From positions 1-64,000 of the forward strand of contig CATLAL010000007.1 of the NCBI GenBank assembly GCA_949878425.1: 64,000 nucleotides of DNA. The letters run 5' to 3'. The position numbers were made by a program, and so were the translations under genes. Of this stretch, positions 8,391 to 18,698 are shown piece after piece (positions within the stretch are counted from its first letter, which is position 1; each line of letters starts with the position of its first letter). The notes beneath the pieces are model-generated. The model was not told where the DNA came from. It ran no database searches and saw nothing but the letters and a program-made list of their open reading frames with translations. This DNA comes from an uncultured Oscillospiraceae bacterium (GTDB taxonomy: Bacteria > Bacillota > Clostridia > Oscillospirales > Oscillospiraceae).

Positions 8391-10118
8391 ATGAGACGCT
8401 ATCACTACACGGAGGACGATTTTTCCACCAAGGAGGCCGCCCGGGCCTCCCTCCTGCGGCTGGTGGAGCCTTTGAAGGCCTTCTACAGCCCGGGCCGGGC
8501 CCGGCTGGACATCGGCGCCACCAGCGCCCACTATGAAAACGACTCCATCCCTATGGAGGCCTTTGCCCGGCCCCTGTGGGGCCTGGTCCCCTTCTGGGCC
8601 GGCGGCGGCAGGGAGCCGGAGCTGGAGGAGATCTACTGCCGGGGCCTGGCCGCCGGACCGGACCCGGCCCACCCGGAGTACTGGCACACCTGCCGGGACT
8701 TTGACCAGAAGTTCTGCGAGATGGCGGTGATCGCCTATGGCATGCTCCTGGCCCCCGGGCAGGTGTGGGACCCCCTGCCGGAGGAGGCCAAGGCCCACCT
8801 GACCGACTGGCTCTGGGAGATCAACCGCAGCGAGTGCTGCGCCTGCAACTGGCAGTGGTTCGCCATTCTTACCAACCTGGCCCTGAAGGCCGTGGGCCGG
8901 CCCTACAGCCGGGAGCGAATGGCGTCGGGCCTGGCCATGCTGGAGGACTACTACGACGCCGGGGGCTGGTACAACGACGGCAACGGCGGGGACAAGGACT
9001 ACTACAACCCCTTTGTCATGGTCTCCTACGGCCTGCTCTACGCCATGTTCATGGAGGGCGAGGAGCCGGAGCGCTGCCGGCGCTACCGCCGGCGGGCCCG
9101 GGAGTTCGCGAAGGACTACCTCTACTGGTTCGCCGCCGACGGCGCCTCCATCGCCTACGGACGGTCCATGACCTACCGCTTCGCCCAGGGGGCCTTTTTC
9201 GCCATCTCCCTGCTGGCCGGGGAGGAGGTAGCCCCCCTGGGGGTGGTCAAGGGGATCCTCGTCCGGCACCTGGCCTGGTGGCTCAACCAGCCCATCTATG
9301 ACAACGCCGGCATTCTCACCATCGGCTACGCCTACCCCAACCTCCAGATGTCCGAGAGCTACAACGCCCCCGGCTCCCCCTACTGGGCCCTGAAGGCCTT
9401 CGCCTTCCTGGCCCTGCCGGATAACCATCCCTTCTGGACGGCCCCGGCCCTGCCCCTGCCGACCCTGGAGGGGCTCAAGTACCTGCCCCACGCGGGAATG
9501 CTCCTCCAGCGGGACGCCGGAAACGTGGTGGCCCTGGTCCCAGGGCGGCTCAAGGCCGACGGCCACAGCCACACGGTGGAGAAGTACGGCAAGTTCGCCT
9601 ACTCCAGCCGCTTCGCCTTCAGCATCTCCCGCTCCCCAGTGACGCTGGCGGAGGCCGCGCCGGACAGCATGCTCTGCTTCCAGGTGGGCGGCTTCTTCTA
9701 CGTCAAGGACGTGACCGAGCCGGACTTCCAGATTGGGGAGGATGGCCTCGCCTTCCGCTGGTCGCCCCTGGAAGGCATCTCCGTGCGCACGGAGCTCCGG
9801 CCCACCGCCGCGGGCCACATCCGCGTCCACACCATTGAGAGCGCCTACGACTGCACGGCCTACGACTGCGGCTTCGCCCTCTCCATCGACGACCGGATAT
9901 CCTCCAGCCGCCGGGCGGAGGGTCCCGCCGCCTCTGTAACCAGTGGGGAGGACTGCTGCGCGGTGACGGCCCTGGAGGGGGAGGGTTGGGGGGAGGTCCT
10001 CCTCCCTGACCCCAACACCAACCTCATCGCCCCCAAGACCGCCATCCCCATGGCGGTGTACGCCATCCGGAGGGGGAGCCAGACCATCCGCACCCAGGTG
10101 GACTATCTCCGGGATTAA
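8391..10118 (+). CDS. DUF2264 domain-containing protein (putative glycan-active enzyme)
   Basis: This 575-residue protein begins MRRYHYTEDDF and has the aromatic, alpha-barrel-like composition of DUF2264 proteins, including a region of the type IVYGRSMTYRFAQG (here SIAYGRSMTYRFAQGAFF) near residue 250. No signal peptide is seen. The family is usually found with uronate or rhamnose glycosidases. I recall that some CAZy GH154 beta-glucuronidases may share this fold, but I cannot verify that here. It lies 34 bp after the GH88 gene and abuts the next gene directly, so it belongs to the same operon. The substrate is unknown. Confidence 0.75.
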   Translation: MRRYHYTEDDFSTKEAARASLLRLVEPLKAFYSPGRARLDIGATSAHYENDSIPMEAFARPLWGLVPFWAGGGREPELEEIYCRGLAAGPDPAHPEYWHTCRDFDQKFCEMAVIAYGMLLAPGQVWDPLPEEAKAHLTDWLWEINRSECCACNWQWFAILTNLALKAVGRPYSRERMASGLAMLEDYYDAGGWYNDGNGGDKDYYNPFVMVSYGLLYAMFMEGEEPERCRRYRRRAREFAKDYLYWFAADGASIAYGRSMTYRFAQGAFFAISLLAGEEVAPLGVVKGILVRHLAWWLNQPIYDNAGILTIGYAYPNLQMSESYNAPGSPYWALKAFAFLALPDNHPFWTAPALPLPTLEGLKYLPHAGMLLQRDAGNVVALVPGRLKADGHSHTVEKYGKFAYSSRFAFSISRSPVTLAEAAPDSMLCFQVGGFFYVKDVTEPDFQIGEDGLAFRWSPLEGISVRTELRPTAAGHIRVHTIESAYDCTAYDCGFALSIDDRISSSRRAEGPAASVTSGEDCCAVTALEGEGWGEVLLPDPNTNLIAPKTAIPMAVYAIRRGSQTIRTQVDYLRD

Positions 10119-12254
10119 ATGGAACAAAGCGTATTTGACGCCCCCTGGATGACCATCCCGGAGTGGGCGGAGGTCCGGCAGACGGACGGGCCCTGGCCGG
10201 AGGGGACGCCCCCGCCGGAGACCAACGCACCCAAAAACCTCCACGTGCTGGTGCGGGGGCGGGTGGATCTGCCCCCGGGGCCGCATATCCTGCGGCTGAG
10301 CGCGGACGACTACTTTCACGCCTGGCTGGACGGCCATTGGCTGGGCCAGGGGCCGGCCCCCGCCGTACCCGGGGCCTATCACTGGGTGGAGTTCCCCATC
10401 TCCGGCGGGCGGCGGGTGACGGTGGCCCTGCACCTCTACTACCAGGGGCTGGTCAACCGGGTCTGGAACAGCGGCGACGGCCGCTTCGCCCTCTTCGCGG
10501 CCTTCTACCGGGACGGCGTCCGGACCGCCGGGTGTGACAGGAGCTGGCGCTACCAGATCTGCCGCGCCTACTCCGGGGCGGTGGTTGGCTACGACACCCA
10601 GTTTCTGGAGAACTTCGACAGCCGCCTCTGGCCGGAGGGCTGGACCGCCCCGGACTACGACGAGAGGGGCTGGGGCCGCCTGACGGAGGCGGTCTGGGCG
10701 GACTACCGGCCCGGCGGCGTATCCATCGCGCCACTGGCCCGGGAGAAGCGCCTGCCGGTAAAGCGGACGCCGGTCCCCGGCGGACTGCTGCTGGACTTTG
10801 GCCGGGAGCTGGCGGGAACGCTCCACCTCCGGGCCGCGGGACGCCCCGGGCAGCGGCTCACCCTCCGCTTCGGGGAGGAGCTGGACGAGGTCGGGCGGGT
10901 CCGGTACGACATGCGCTGCAACTGCCCTTATGAGGAGCGCTGGACCCTGGGGGAGGGCCTCAGCACCCTCCACCAGTACGACTACAGGGCCTTCCGCTAC
11001 GCGGAGGTGCTGGGGGACGTCCGGCTGGAGTCGTGCTGGGCCTGGGAGCGGCACTACCCCCTGGAGGAGCGTCTCTGCACCCTCTCCTGTCCGAAAAATC
11101 AGCTGGAGGACATTTTCCGCATCTGCAAAAACGCCGTCCGCTGCGGCTCCCAGGAGGGGTATCTGGACTGCCCCAGCCGGGAGAAGGGCCAGTACCTGGG
11201 GGACGCCGTCATCACCGCCCGGTCCCAGGTCTGGCTCACCGGCAAAACGGACCTGCTGCGCAAGTGCGTGGGGGACTTCCTCCAGTCCGCCCGGACCGCC
11301 CCGGGGCTGCTGGCGGTGGCCCCAGGGTCCCTCTGGCAGGAGATCGCCGATTTCTCCCTGCTCTTTCCCGCCCTGCCCCTGACGGACTACGCCTTTACCG
11401 GCGACCGGGACTTTCTGGGCGCGTGCTATGGCGCCGTGGAGGGGATGCTCTCCCGCTTCGCCCGCTACAGGCGGCCCGACGGCCTGCTGGAGAACGTCTC
11501 CCACGCCTGGAACCTGGTGGACTGGCCGGAGAACCTGCGGGACGGTTACGACTTCCCCCTGACCCGGCCCGTGGTGGGGCGGGGCTGCCACAACGTGGTC
11601 AACGCCCTCTGGTACGGCGCGCTGTGCATGGCGGAGGAGATGGCCCGCATCCTGGGCCGCAAGGGGCCCGGGACCTCCAGACAGGTGGGGGAGGCCTTTC
11701 TCCGGACCTTCTACCGGCCGGACCGGCGGCTCTTCGCCGACAGCGAGGGGAGCGGACACTGCTCCCTCCACGCCAACCTCTACCCCGCCTGCTTCGGCCT
11801 GCTGCCCGCGGAGGCGGCGGACGCCTACGAGGCGCTTCTGCTCTCCCCGGGGCGGCGCTGCGGCGTGTTCCCCATGTACTTCGCCTTGCGGGGCCTGGCC
11901 CGCCTGGGCCGGTACAATACCCTCTACCGCCTCCTGGTCCGCTCCGACGGCTGGGGCTGGCGAAATATGCTCCGGGAGGGGGCCACGGCCTGTTTCGAGG
12001 CCTGGGGCAAAGACCAGAAGTGGAACACCAGCCTCTGCCACCCCTGGGCCAGCGGACCCATCCCCCTCATCATCGAGGAGCTGGCCGGCCTCCGGCCGGA
12101 CCCGGAGGCCCCCTCCGGCTTCCGCTTCCAGCCCCACCTGCCCCAGGAGGCCGGCCCCTTTTCCCTCCAGGCCCCCTTGAGAGGCCAAATCCTCCAGGTC
12201 CGCAGGGAGCGCGGAGGGGAGCTCCTGGTAGAGGGCACACATTCTTTTTCTTAA
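10119..12254 (+). CDS. Glycoside hydrolase family 78-like alpha-L-rhamnosidase
   Basis: This 711-residue protein would remove terminal alpha-L-rhamnose. N-terminal beta-sandwich domains cover roughly residues 40-290. The alpha/alpha barrel contains DCPSREKGQYLGDAV near residue 353, which corresponds to the GH78 signature with its conserved Asp, Glu and Asp. The ATG directly follows the previous stop codon (TAAATG). No signal peptide is present, so it is cytoplasmic. The last residues (about GTHSFS) and the stop codon are supplied by a dispersed family-A repeat that overlaps the gene end, suggesting the repeat landed there and set the present C-terminus. Confidence 0.85.
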   Translation: MEQSVFDAPWMTIPEWAEVRQTDGPWPEGTPPPETNAPKNLHVLVRGRVDLPPGPHILRLSADDYFHAWLDGHWLGQGPAPAVPGAYHWVEFPISGGRRVTVALHLYYQGLVNRVWNSGDGRFALFAAFYRDGVRTAGCDRSWRYQICRAYSGAVVGYDTQFLENFDSRLWPEGWTAPDYDERGWGRLTEAVWADYRPGGVSIAPLAREKRLPVKRTPVPGGLLLDFGRELAGTLHLRAAGRPGQRLTLRFGEELDEVGRVRYDMRCNCPYEERWTLGEGLSTLHQYDYRAFRYAEVLGDVRLESCWAWERHYPLEERLCTLSCPKNQLEDIFRICKNAVRCGSQEGYLDCPSREKGQYLGDAVITARSQVWLTGKTDLLRKCVGDFLQSARTAPGLLAVAPGSLWQEIADFSLLFPALPLTDYAFTGDRDFLGACYGAVEGMLSRFARYRRPDGLLENVSHAWNLVDWPENLRDGYDFPLTRPVVGRGCHNVVNALWYGALCMAEEMARILGRKGPGTSRQVGEAFLRTFYRPDRRLFADSEGSGHCSLHANLYPACFGLLPAEAADAYEALLLSPGRRCGVFPMYFALRGLARLGRYNTLYRLLVRSDGWGWRNMLREGATACFEAWGKDQKWNTSLCHPWASGPIPLIIEELAGLRPDPEAPSGFRFQPHLPQEAGPFSLQAPLRGQILQVRRERGGELLVEGTHSFS

Positions 12255-12301
12255 AAGGAAAAGAATCAAAAAGAATTTTTATCGAAAGGCTGTCGCCTTT
12301 C
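12234..12301 (-). repeat. Family-A double-hairpin element, reverse copy
   Basis: Read on the minus strand it has stem 1 GAAAGGCGACAGCCTTTC, the linker with TTCTTTTTGATTC, stem 2 built on CTTTTCC/AAGAAAAAG and the end ATGTGTGCC. It overlaps the last 21 bp of the rhamnosidase gene and faces copy 12328-12404 head to head. Confidence 0.75.
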
Positions 12302-12327
12302 TCTATATTTTTGAGTATACAACATAA

Positions 12328-12404
12328 GCGAAACAATAGTTTCGCGCAAAAAGTTTTTTCTTTTGATTCTTTTCTTTTGTTCACAAAAGAAAAGAACGTA
12401 TGCC
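12328..12404 (+). repeat. Family-A double-hairpin element, forward copy
   Basis: Stem 1 is GCGAAACAATAGTTTCGC (12328-12345), the linker contains TTCTTTTGATTC, stem 2 pairs TTCTTTTCTTTTG with CAAAAGAAAAGAA, and the copy ends CGTATGCC. It lies about 30 bp upstream of the glucuronidase start codon and would be in its leader. Confidence 0.75.
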
Positions 12405-12433
12405 CCCCAAATTTTCAGGAAGGACGAACATAT

Positions 12434-14233
12434 ATGCTGTATCCGAGAATGAACGAGGCGCGGCTGCTGGCGGATCTGGGAGGGGTATGGTCCTTCCGGA
12501 CGGCGCAGGCGGAGGGGTATCCCGAGGCCTGGGCCCAAAAGCCGCTGGAGGAGGCCATGACCATGGCGGTGCCGGCCTCCTACAACGACCAGAAGGACGA
12601 CGTGAACCTCCGGGGCCACTACGGCTGGGCGGTCTACCAGCGCACCTTCACGCCGCCCCGCCATCTGGGGGAGGACCGGGCGGTGCTCCGGTTCGCCGCT
12701 GTCACCCACGCGGCCGAGGTGTGGCTCAACGGGGAGAAGCTGGGCGGCCACAAGGGGGGCTTTCTGCCCTTTGAGTTTGATGTCACCGGGGCTCTGCGGC
12801 CCGGGGAGAACCTTCTGACCGTGGCGGTGGACAACCGGGTCAATTACGCCACGCTGCCTGTTGGCAACGAGGGGACCATCGCCTTTTTCGGCTCCGACAA
12901 CCCGGGCATCCCCTCCATCGAGCTGGCCAAGACCCGGTGCCGTCCCCAGAACCGGCCCAACTTCGACTTCTTCAACTACGCGGGCATCACCCGCCCCGTG
13001 CGGCTGTACACCACCCCCCGGGACTACATCGAGGACATCACCCTCGTCACGGACCTTGCCGGTACGGACGCCCTGGTCCGCTACAGCGTCAAGACCGCAG
13101 GCGAGGGGACGGTGCGGGTGACGGTCCTGGACGAGACCGGCGCTACGGCGGCCCAGGCGGAGGGGCCCAGCGGCCAGATCGTCATCCCCCACGCGCGGCT
13201 GTGGGAGCCCGGCAATGCCTACCTCTACCGGGCCCGGGTCACCTTTGGCCAGGACGTCTACGAGCAGCCCTTCGGCGTGCGCACGGTCCAGGTGGAGGGG
13301 ACAAAATTTCTCATCAACGGTAAGCCCTTCTACTTCAAGGGCTTTGGCAAGCACGAGGACAGCTTCTTCCGGGGCCGGGGCATGGACGAGTGTCTGAACG
13401 TAAAGGACGTGTCCCTGATCCGCTGGATGGGGGCCAACTCCTTCCGCACCAGCCACTACCCCTACGCGGAGGAGATGTACGACCTCTGCGACCGGGAGGG
13501 CATTGTGGTAATTGACGAGACCCCCGCCGTGGGCATCGGCGCGGGGCCGGACCGGGACCCCTACGCCCTTATGCGTATCCGGGAGCACCACGAGGAAGTG
13601 ATCCGGGATATGATCGACCGGGACAAGAACCACCCCTGCGTGGTGATGTGGTCCCTGGCCAACGAGCCGGACACCGAGCACTTCCCCCAGTCGGCCTACG
13701 ACTACTTCCGGCCCCTCTACGACCTGGCCCACGCCCTGGACCCCCAGAACCGCCCGGTGACCCTGGTGGCCTGCCAGAACGACTACACCAAGGACCTCAT
13801 CACCCGGACCATGGACGTGTGCTGCTTCAACCGCTACTACGGCTGGTACAACCTCAGCGGCGACCTGGACGCGGCCTGCGACGCCTGGAATACGGAGCTG
13901 GACTTCTGGCAGAGCCTGGGAAAGCCGGTAATGGTTACCGAGTACGGAACGGACACCTACCCCGGCATCCACAACGTCAACGCCGAGATGTTCAGCGAGG
14001 AGTTCCAGGCGGAGTACTACCGCCGGATCAACGAGGTGTTCGACCGGAGGCCCTTTTTCATCGGGGAGCACGTGTGGAACTTCGCGGACTTCGCCACCAT
14101 CCAGGGCCCTATGCGGGTAGACGGCAACAAGAAGGGCCTCCTCACCCGGGACCGCCGCCCCAAGCTGGCGGCCCACTCCTTCCGCCGCCGGTGGCGGGAG
14201 ATCCCGGACTTCTGGGATAAGGGGCGGGATTAG
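12434..14233 (+). CDS. uidA: Glycoside hydrolase family 2, beta-glucuronidase
   Basis: This 599-residue protein has the GH2 layout: a jelly-roll sugar-binding domain (about 10-180), an Ig-like domain and a TIM barrel from about 285. The acid/base Glu is in WSLANEPDTE near residue 411 and the nucleophile Glu in VMVTEYGTDT near 502. The NKKG motif near residue 565 is the carboxylate-recognising N-x-K element that separates glucuronidases from galactosidases. No signal peptide is seen. The start at 12434 follows CAGGAAGGACG. In gut bacteria such enzymes also act on glucuronidated drugs and hormones, but the operon context points to dietary glycans. Confidence 0.93.
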   Translation: MLYPRMNEARLLADLGGVWSFRTAQAEGYPEAWAQKPLEEAMTMAVPASYNDQKDDVNLRGHYGWAVYQRTFTPPRHLGEDRAVLRFAAVTHAAEVWLNGEKLGGHKGGFLPFEFDVTGALRPGENLLTVAVDNRVNYATLPVGNEGTIAFFGSDNPGIPSIELAKTRCRPQNRPNFDFFNYAGITRPVRLYTTPRDYIEDITLVTDLAGTDALVRYSVKTAGEGTVRVTVLDETGATAAQAEGPSGQIVIPHARLWEPGNAYLYRARVTFGQDVYEQPFGVRTVQVEGTKFLINGKPFYFKGFGKHEDSFFRGRGMDECLNVKDVSLIRWMGANSFRTSHYPYAEEMYDLCDREGIVVIDETPAVGIGAGPDRDPYALMRIREHHEEVIRDMIDRDKNHPCVVMWSLANEPDTEHFPQSAYDYFRPLYDLAHALDPQNRPVTLVACQNDYTKDLITRTMDVCCFNRYYGWYNLSGDLDAACDAWNTELDFWQSLGKPVMVTEYGTDTYPGIHNVNAEMFSEEFQAEYYRRINEVFDRRPFFIGEHVWNFADFATIQGPMRVDGNKKGLLTRDRRPKLAAHSFRRRWREIPDFWDKGRD

Positions 14234-14310
14234 GGCGTCCACTGCCGCGCAAGCCTTTTCAAAGAAAAATTTCTTGCCCGAAGCTGTGATTCGCTTTTGT
14301 TTCCCAGAGG

Positions 14311-14342
14311 CAGGGCCGCAGGACAAACATCCTGCGGCCCTG
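14311..14342. terminator. Hairpin between convergent genes
   Basis: A 13-bp perfect stem (14311-14323 with 14330-14342) lies between the glucuronidase gene and the opposing TmrB-like gene. It lacks a clear T-run on either strand, so it is a candidate bidirectional terminator only. Confidence 0.5.
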
Positions 14343-14372
14343 TAAACTGCCGACTATGTGAACAGGTCCTGG

Positions 14373-14957
14373 CTACCGGATGTGCCGGAGCTGGGTGAGG
14401 ACCCGGTCAAATACTCTCCGGGGGCCGCTGCGCCGGTCCTCCGTGAGCGCCACCCCCGCCAGGGCGGCGATTTGCTCCGCGGTCTCGCGGATGCTCATGG
14501 TATCGGTGTAAAGCTTTTCTCCTTGTATGTCCCTCTCAAACGCGGCAATACACCGGTCAATCTGCCCCGCGGCCCAGGAGCGGCGGCCCTCCAGCCGGGA
14601 GGCCAGCCGCCGCAGGAGCGTCTCCCGCCGTGCGCAGAGGATGAAGTGCCGCACACCGTGTTTCTCCGCCAGCGCGCCGGCCATCTCGTCCCAGTACGCC
14701 CTGTCTGTCACGGTCATGGGCACCAGGATCACGCCGGAAAAACGGGAGGCGATGTAGTCCAGCATTTCCCGGTTGAAGGTCCGCCACATGGGATAGTTCT
14801 GAAAGTCCCCCTCCCGGATTGCCGGAGGGACATTTTCCCGGATGAAGTACCCGGCGTTTTCAGGGTCGTAGACATAGGCATGTTTTATCCGGCGGCGGAG
14901 CTCATAGGCGGTCTGCGTCTTTCCGGCGCCAAAGGCCCCGTTGATCCAGATAATCAT
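14373..14957 (-). CDS. TmrB-like P-loop ATP-binding protein
   Basis: This 194-residue protein resembles Bacillus subtilis TmrB, the tunicamycin-resistance ATP-binding protein, along its whole length. It opens MIIWINGAFGAGKT with a Walker A motif at residues 7-14, then has YDPENAGYFIREN, NYPMWRTFNREML, ILVPMTVTDRAYW, SWAAGQIDRC and the ending RVLTQLRHIR. The start at 14957 is chosen because AAAGGGGATTGCT precedes it; the frame extends further without an RBS. The actual substrate in this organism is unknown, and tunicamycin resistance should not be assumed. Confidence 0.85.
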   Translation of the reverse strand: MIIWINGAFGAGKTQTAYELRRRIKHAYVYDPENAGYFIRENVPPAIREGDFQNYPMWRTFNREMLDYIASRFSGVILVPMTVTDRAYWDEMAGALAEKHGVRHFILCARRETLLRRLASRLEGRRSWAAGQIDRCIAAFERDIQGEKLYTDTMSIRETAEQIAALAGVALTEDRRSGPRRVFDRVLTQLRHIR

Positions 14958-15171
14958 AGCAATCCCCTTTCCAGCGGAGCGGCTCCGCGGCGCAAAAGGG
15001 CGGCGCATGGACAACCATCCACGCGCCGCCTTTTTTTCATAAGCAGATAGTCACCAGAGTAAAAGCCGGTAAGGTTTAGGGCCGCCCTAACGGGCGGTGG
15101 GGTCTGGGGCAAGGTCCCAGCGGGTTTGGGCGGAGCCCAACCTTTACTCGTCCTCAGCCGCGGTTGCTATA

Positions 15172-17235
<2,064 letters not shown>

Positions 17236-17296
17236 GGTATTCTCCTTCTATATTGAAAGGGGGCTGAACCTCCCAGCCCAGAGTTGACTACCATGC

Positions 17297-17325
17297 ATAC
17301 TACCACAAAACGCGGCTCCTCACAA
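17297..17325 (-). promoter_or_regulatory. Sigma-A promoter for ftsH
   Basis: On the minus strand TTGTGA (17325-17320), a 17-bp spacer and TAGTAT (17302-17297) lie about 60 bp upstream of the ftsH start. The rest of the 308-bp gap 17236-17543 holds only this and the divergent promoter near 17390. Confidence 0.6.
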
Positions 17326-17388
17326 GGACTCCCTATGGATTTTCTGTGAAATTTCTGTGAATACCCCTTCCGCATCCCTATGGTTTTG

Positions 17389-17397
17389 TGGTATACT
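17389..17397 (+). promoter_or_regulatory. Extended -10 promoter for acylphosphatase-rlmB
   Basis: TGGTATACT is an extended -10 box (TGn plus TATACT at 17392-17397), about 150 bp upstream of the acylphosphatase start. No good -35 box accompanies it. Confidence 0.45.
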
Positions 17398-17543
17398 GCA
17401 TTTGTTATTGTACAGTCGGCAGGTCTGGCCGGCGGACGCCGCCGTCTCATTGCTGACAATAGGATATGCGGGCGCGGGCCATTTCTTCCGCCGGCGGAGC
17501 CGGGCCCGGAATTTCCCGCCCGCCGGAGGGGAGGCGCGCCGCT

Positions 17544-17921
17544 TTGAGCCTGATCGACCGTTTGAAAAATCTGCGGGACCAGTATGTCGCCCGCCAGACA
17601 GAGCGCCTGAGGATGCCGGAGTTTCGCCCCTCCCCAAAGGCGCGCCGGCGCGTTTGGTTCTCCGGCAGGGTCCAGGGGGTGGGCTTTCGCATTGAGATGT
17701 GCCTCATTGCCGACCGGCTGGAGCTGACCGGCTGGGTCCAAAACCTCCCGGACGGCCGGGTAACGGCGGAGGTCCAGGGGGAGGAGGCGAAGATCGCCTT
17801 CCTCCTGGACTACATGGGCTCCATCCGGCGCATCTCCATCGAATCGATGAAGACGGAGGACCTGCCGGTGGACCCCGCTGAGGCCAAATTTATGATAAAA
17901 GAGGACGATCCATATGTGTGA
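17544..17921 (+). CDS. Acylphosphatase-domain protein
   Basis: This 125-residue protein ends in a standard acylphosphatase domain: RRVWFSGRVQGVGFR near residue 36, with the phosphate-binding loop and catalytic Arg, and GWVQNLPDGRVTAEVQG near 64, with the catalytic Asn. It would hydrolyse acyl phosphates in the cytoplasm. I place the start at TTG 17544 because GGAGGGGAGG lies 9 bp upstream; an ATG at 17466 in the same frame has no RBS. An extra 30-residue N-terminal helix precedes the domain. It overlaps the following methyltransferase gene by 8 bp. Confidence 0.85.
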   Translation: MSLIDRLKNLRDQYVARQTERLRMPEFRPSPKARRRVWFSGRVQGVGFRIEMCLIADRLELTGWVQNLPDGRVTAEVQGEEAKIAFLLDYMGSIRRISIESMKTEDLPVDPAEAKFMIKEDDPYV

Positions 17922-18657
17922 ACAGGCGGAGAAGGACTTCATTGAGGGGCGCAACGCCGTGCGGGAGGCCCTGCGCGCCGGTACGCCCATTGACAAGCTG
18001 TACATCGCCAGGGGGGACACGGACCGCTCCCTGGCCCGCATCGCCGCCCAGGCCCGGGAGGCCGGCCTCGCGGTGGTAGAGGCGGACCGGCGGAAGCTGG
18101 ACGCCATGAGCGCCACCCACAGCCACCAGGGCGTTATCGCCGTGGCGGCGGCCCAGGCCTACGCCTCCCTGGAGGACATCCTGGCCCTGGCCCGGGAGCG
18201 GGGGGAGCCGCCCCTGCTGGTGGTCTGCGATGAGATCAGCGATCCCCACAATCTGGGGGCCATCATCCGCACCGCCGAGTGCGCCGGGGCCCACGGCGTG
18301 GTGATCCCCAAGCGCCGCAGCGCCGGGCTCACCGCCGTCACCGCCAAAACCAGCGCCGGCGCGGTCAGCTATCTGCCCGTGGCCCGGGTCCCCAACCTGC
18401 CGGCGGCCCTCCAGGAGCTGAAGAAACAGGGCGTCTGGATTTTCGGCGCGGACGCCGCCGGAGCCCCCCTCTATGAGGCGGACCTGCGGGGGAGCGCGGC
18501 CATCGTCATCGGCAGCGAGGGCACGGGCATGGGCCGTCTGGTCCGGGAGAGCTGCGACTTTCTGACGGGCATCCCCATGCGGGGGCGCATCGGCTCCCTA
18601 AACGCGTCGGCGGCGGCGGCCGTCCTGCTCTACGAGGCCCTGCGCCAGCGCCGCTGA
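17914..18657 (+). CDS. rlmB: RlmB/TrmH-family 2'-O-ribose RNA methyltransferase
   Basis: This 247-residue SpoU-fold enzyme probably methylates 23S rRNA at G2251. The N-terminal substrate-binding domain opens IEGRNAVREAL. The SPOUT catalytic part has DEISDPHNLGAIIRTAECAGAHGV (motif 1, with the Asn and Arg of the family), VIGSEGTGMGRLV (motif 2) and IPMRGRIGSLNASAAAAVLLYE (motif 3). The start is an ATG overlapping the acylphosphatase stop region. The exact target position is inferred from family resemblance. Confidence 0.9.
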   Translation: MCEQAEKDFIEGRNAVREALRAGTPIDKLYIARGDTDRSLARIAAQAREAGLAVVEADRRKLDAMSATHSHQGVIAVAAAQAYASLEDILALARERGEPPLLVVCDEISDPHNLGAIIRTAECAGAHGVVIPKRRSAGLTAVTAKTSAGAVSYLPVARVPNLPAALQELKKQGVWIFGADAAGAPLYEADLRGSAAIVIGSEGTGMGRLVRESCDFLTGIPMRGRIGSLNASAAAAVLLYEALRQRR

Positions 18658-18698
18658 CCGTCCCATCCGCCCCGGCGAGCCGGAGAAAAGAGAATGCT

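Noticed and set aside
14255..14290. Degenerate family-A copy after the glucuronidase gene
   Set aside because: Only a TTTTCAAAGAAAAATTTC-like core is shared. Stem 1 and the GTATGCC end are missing.
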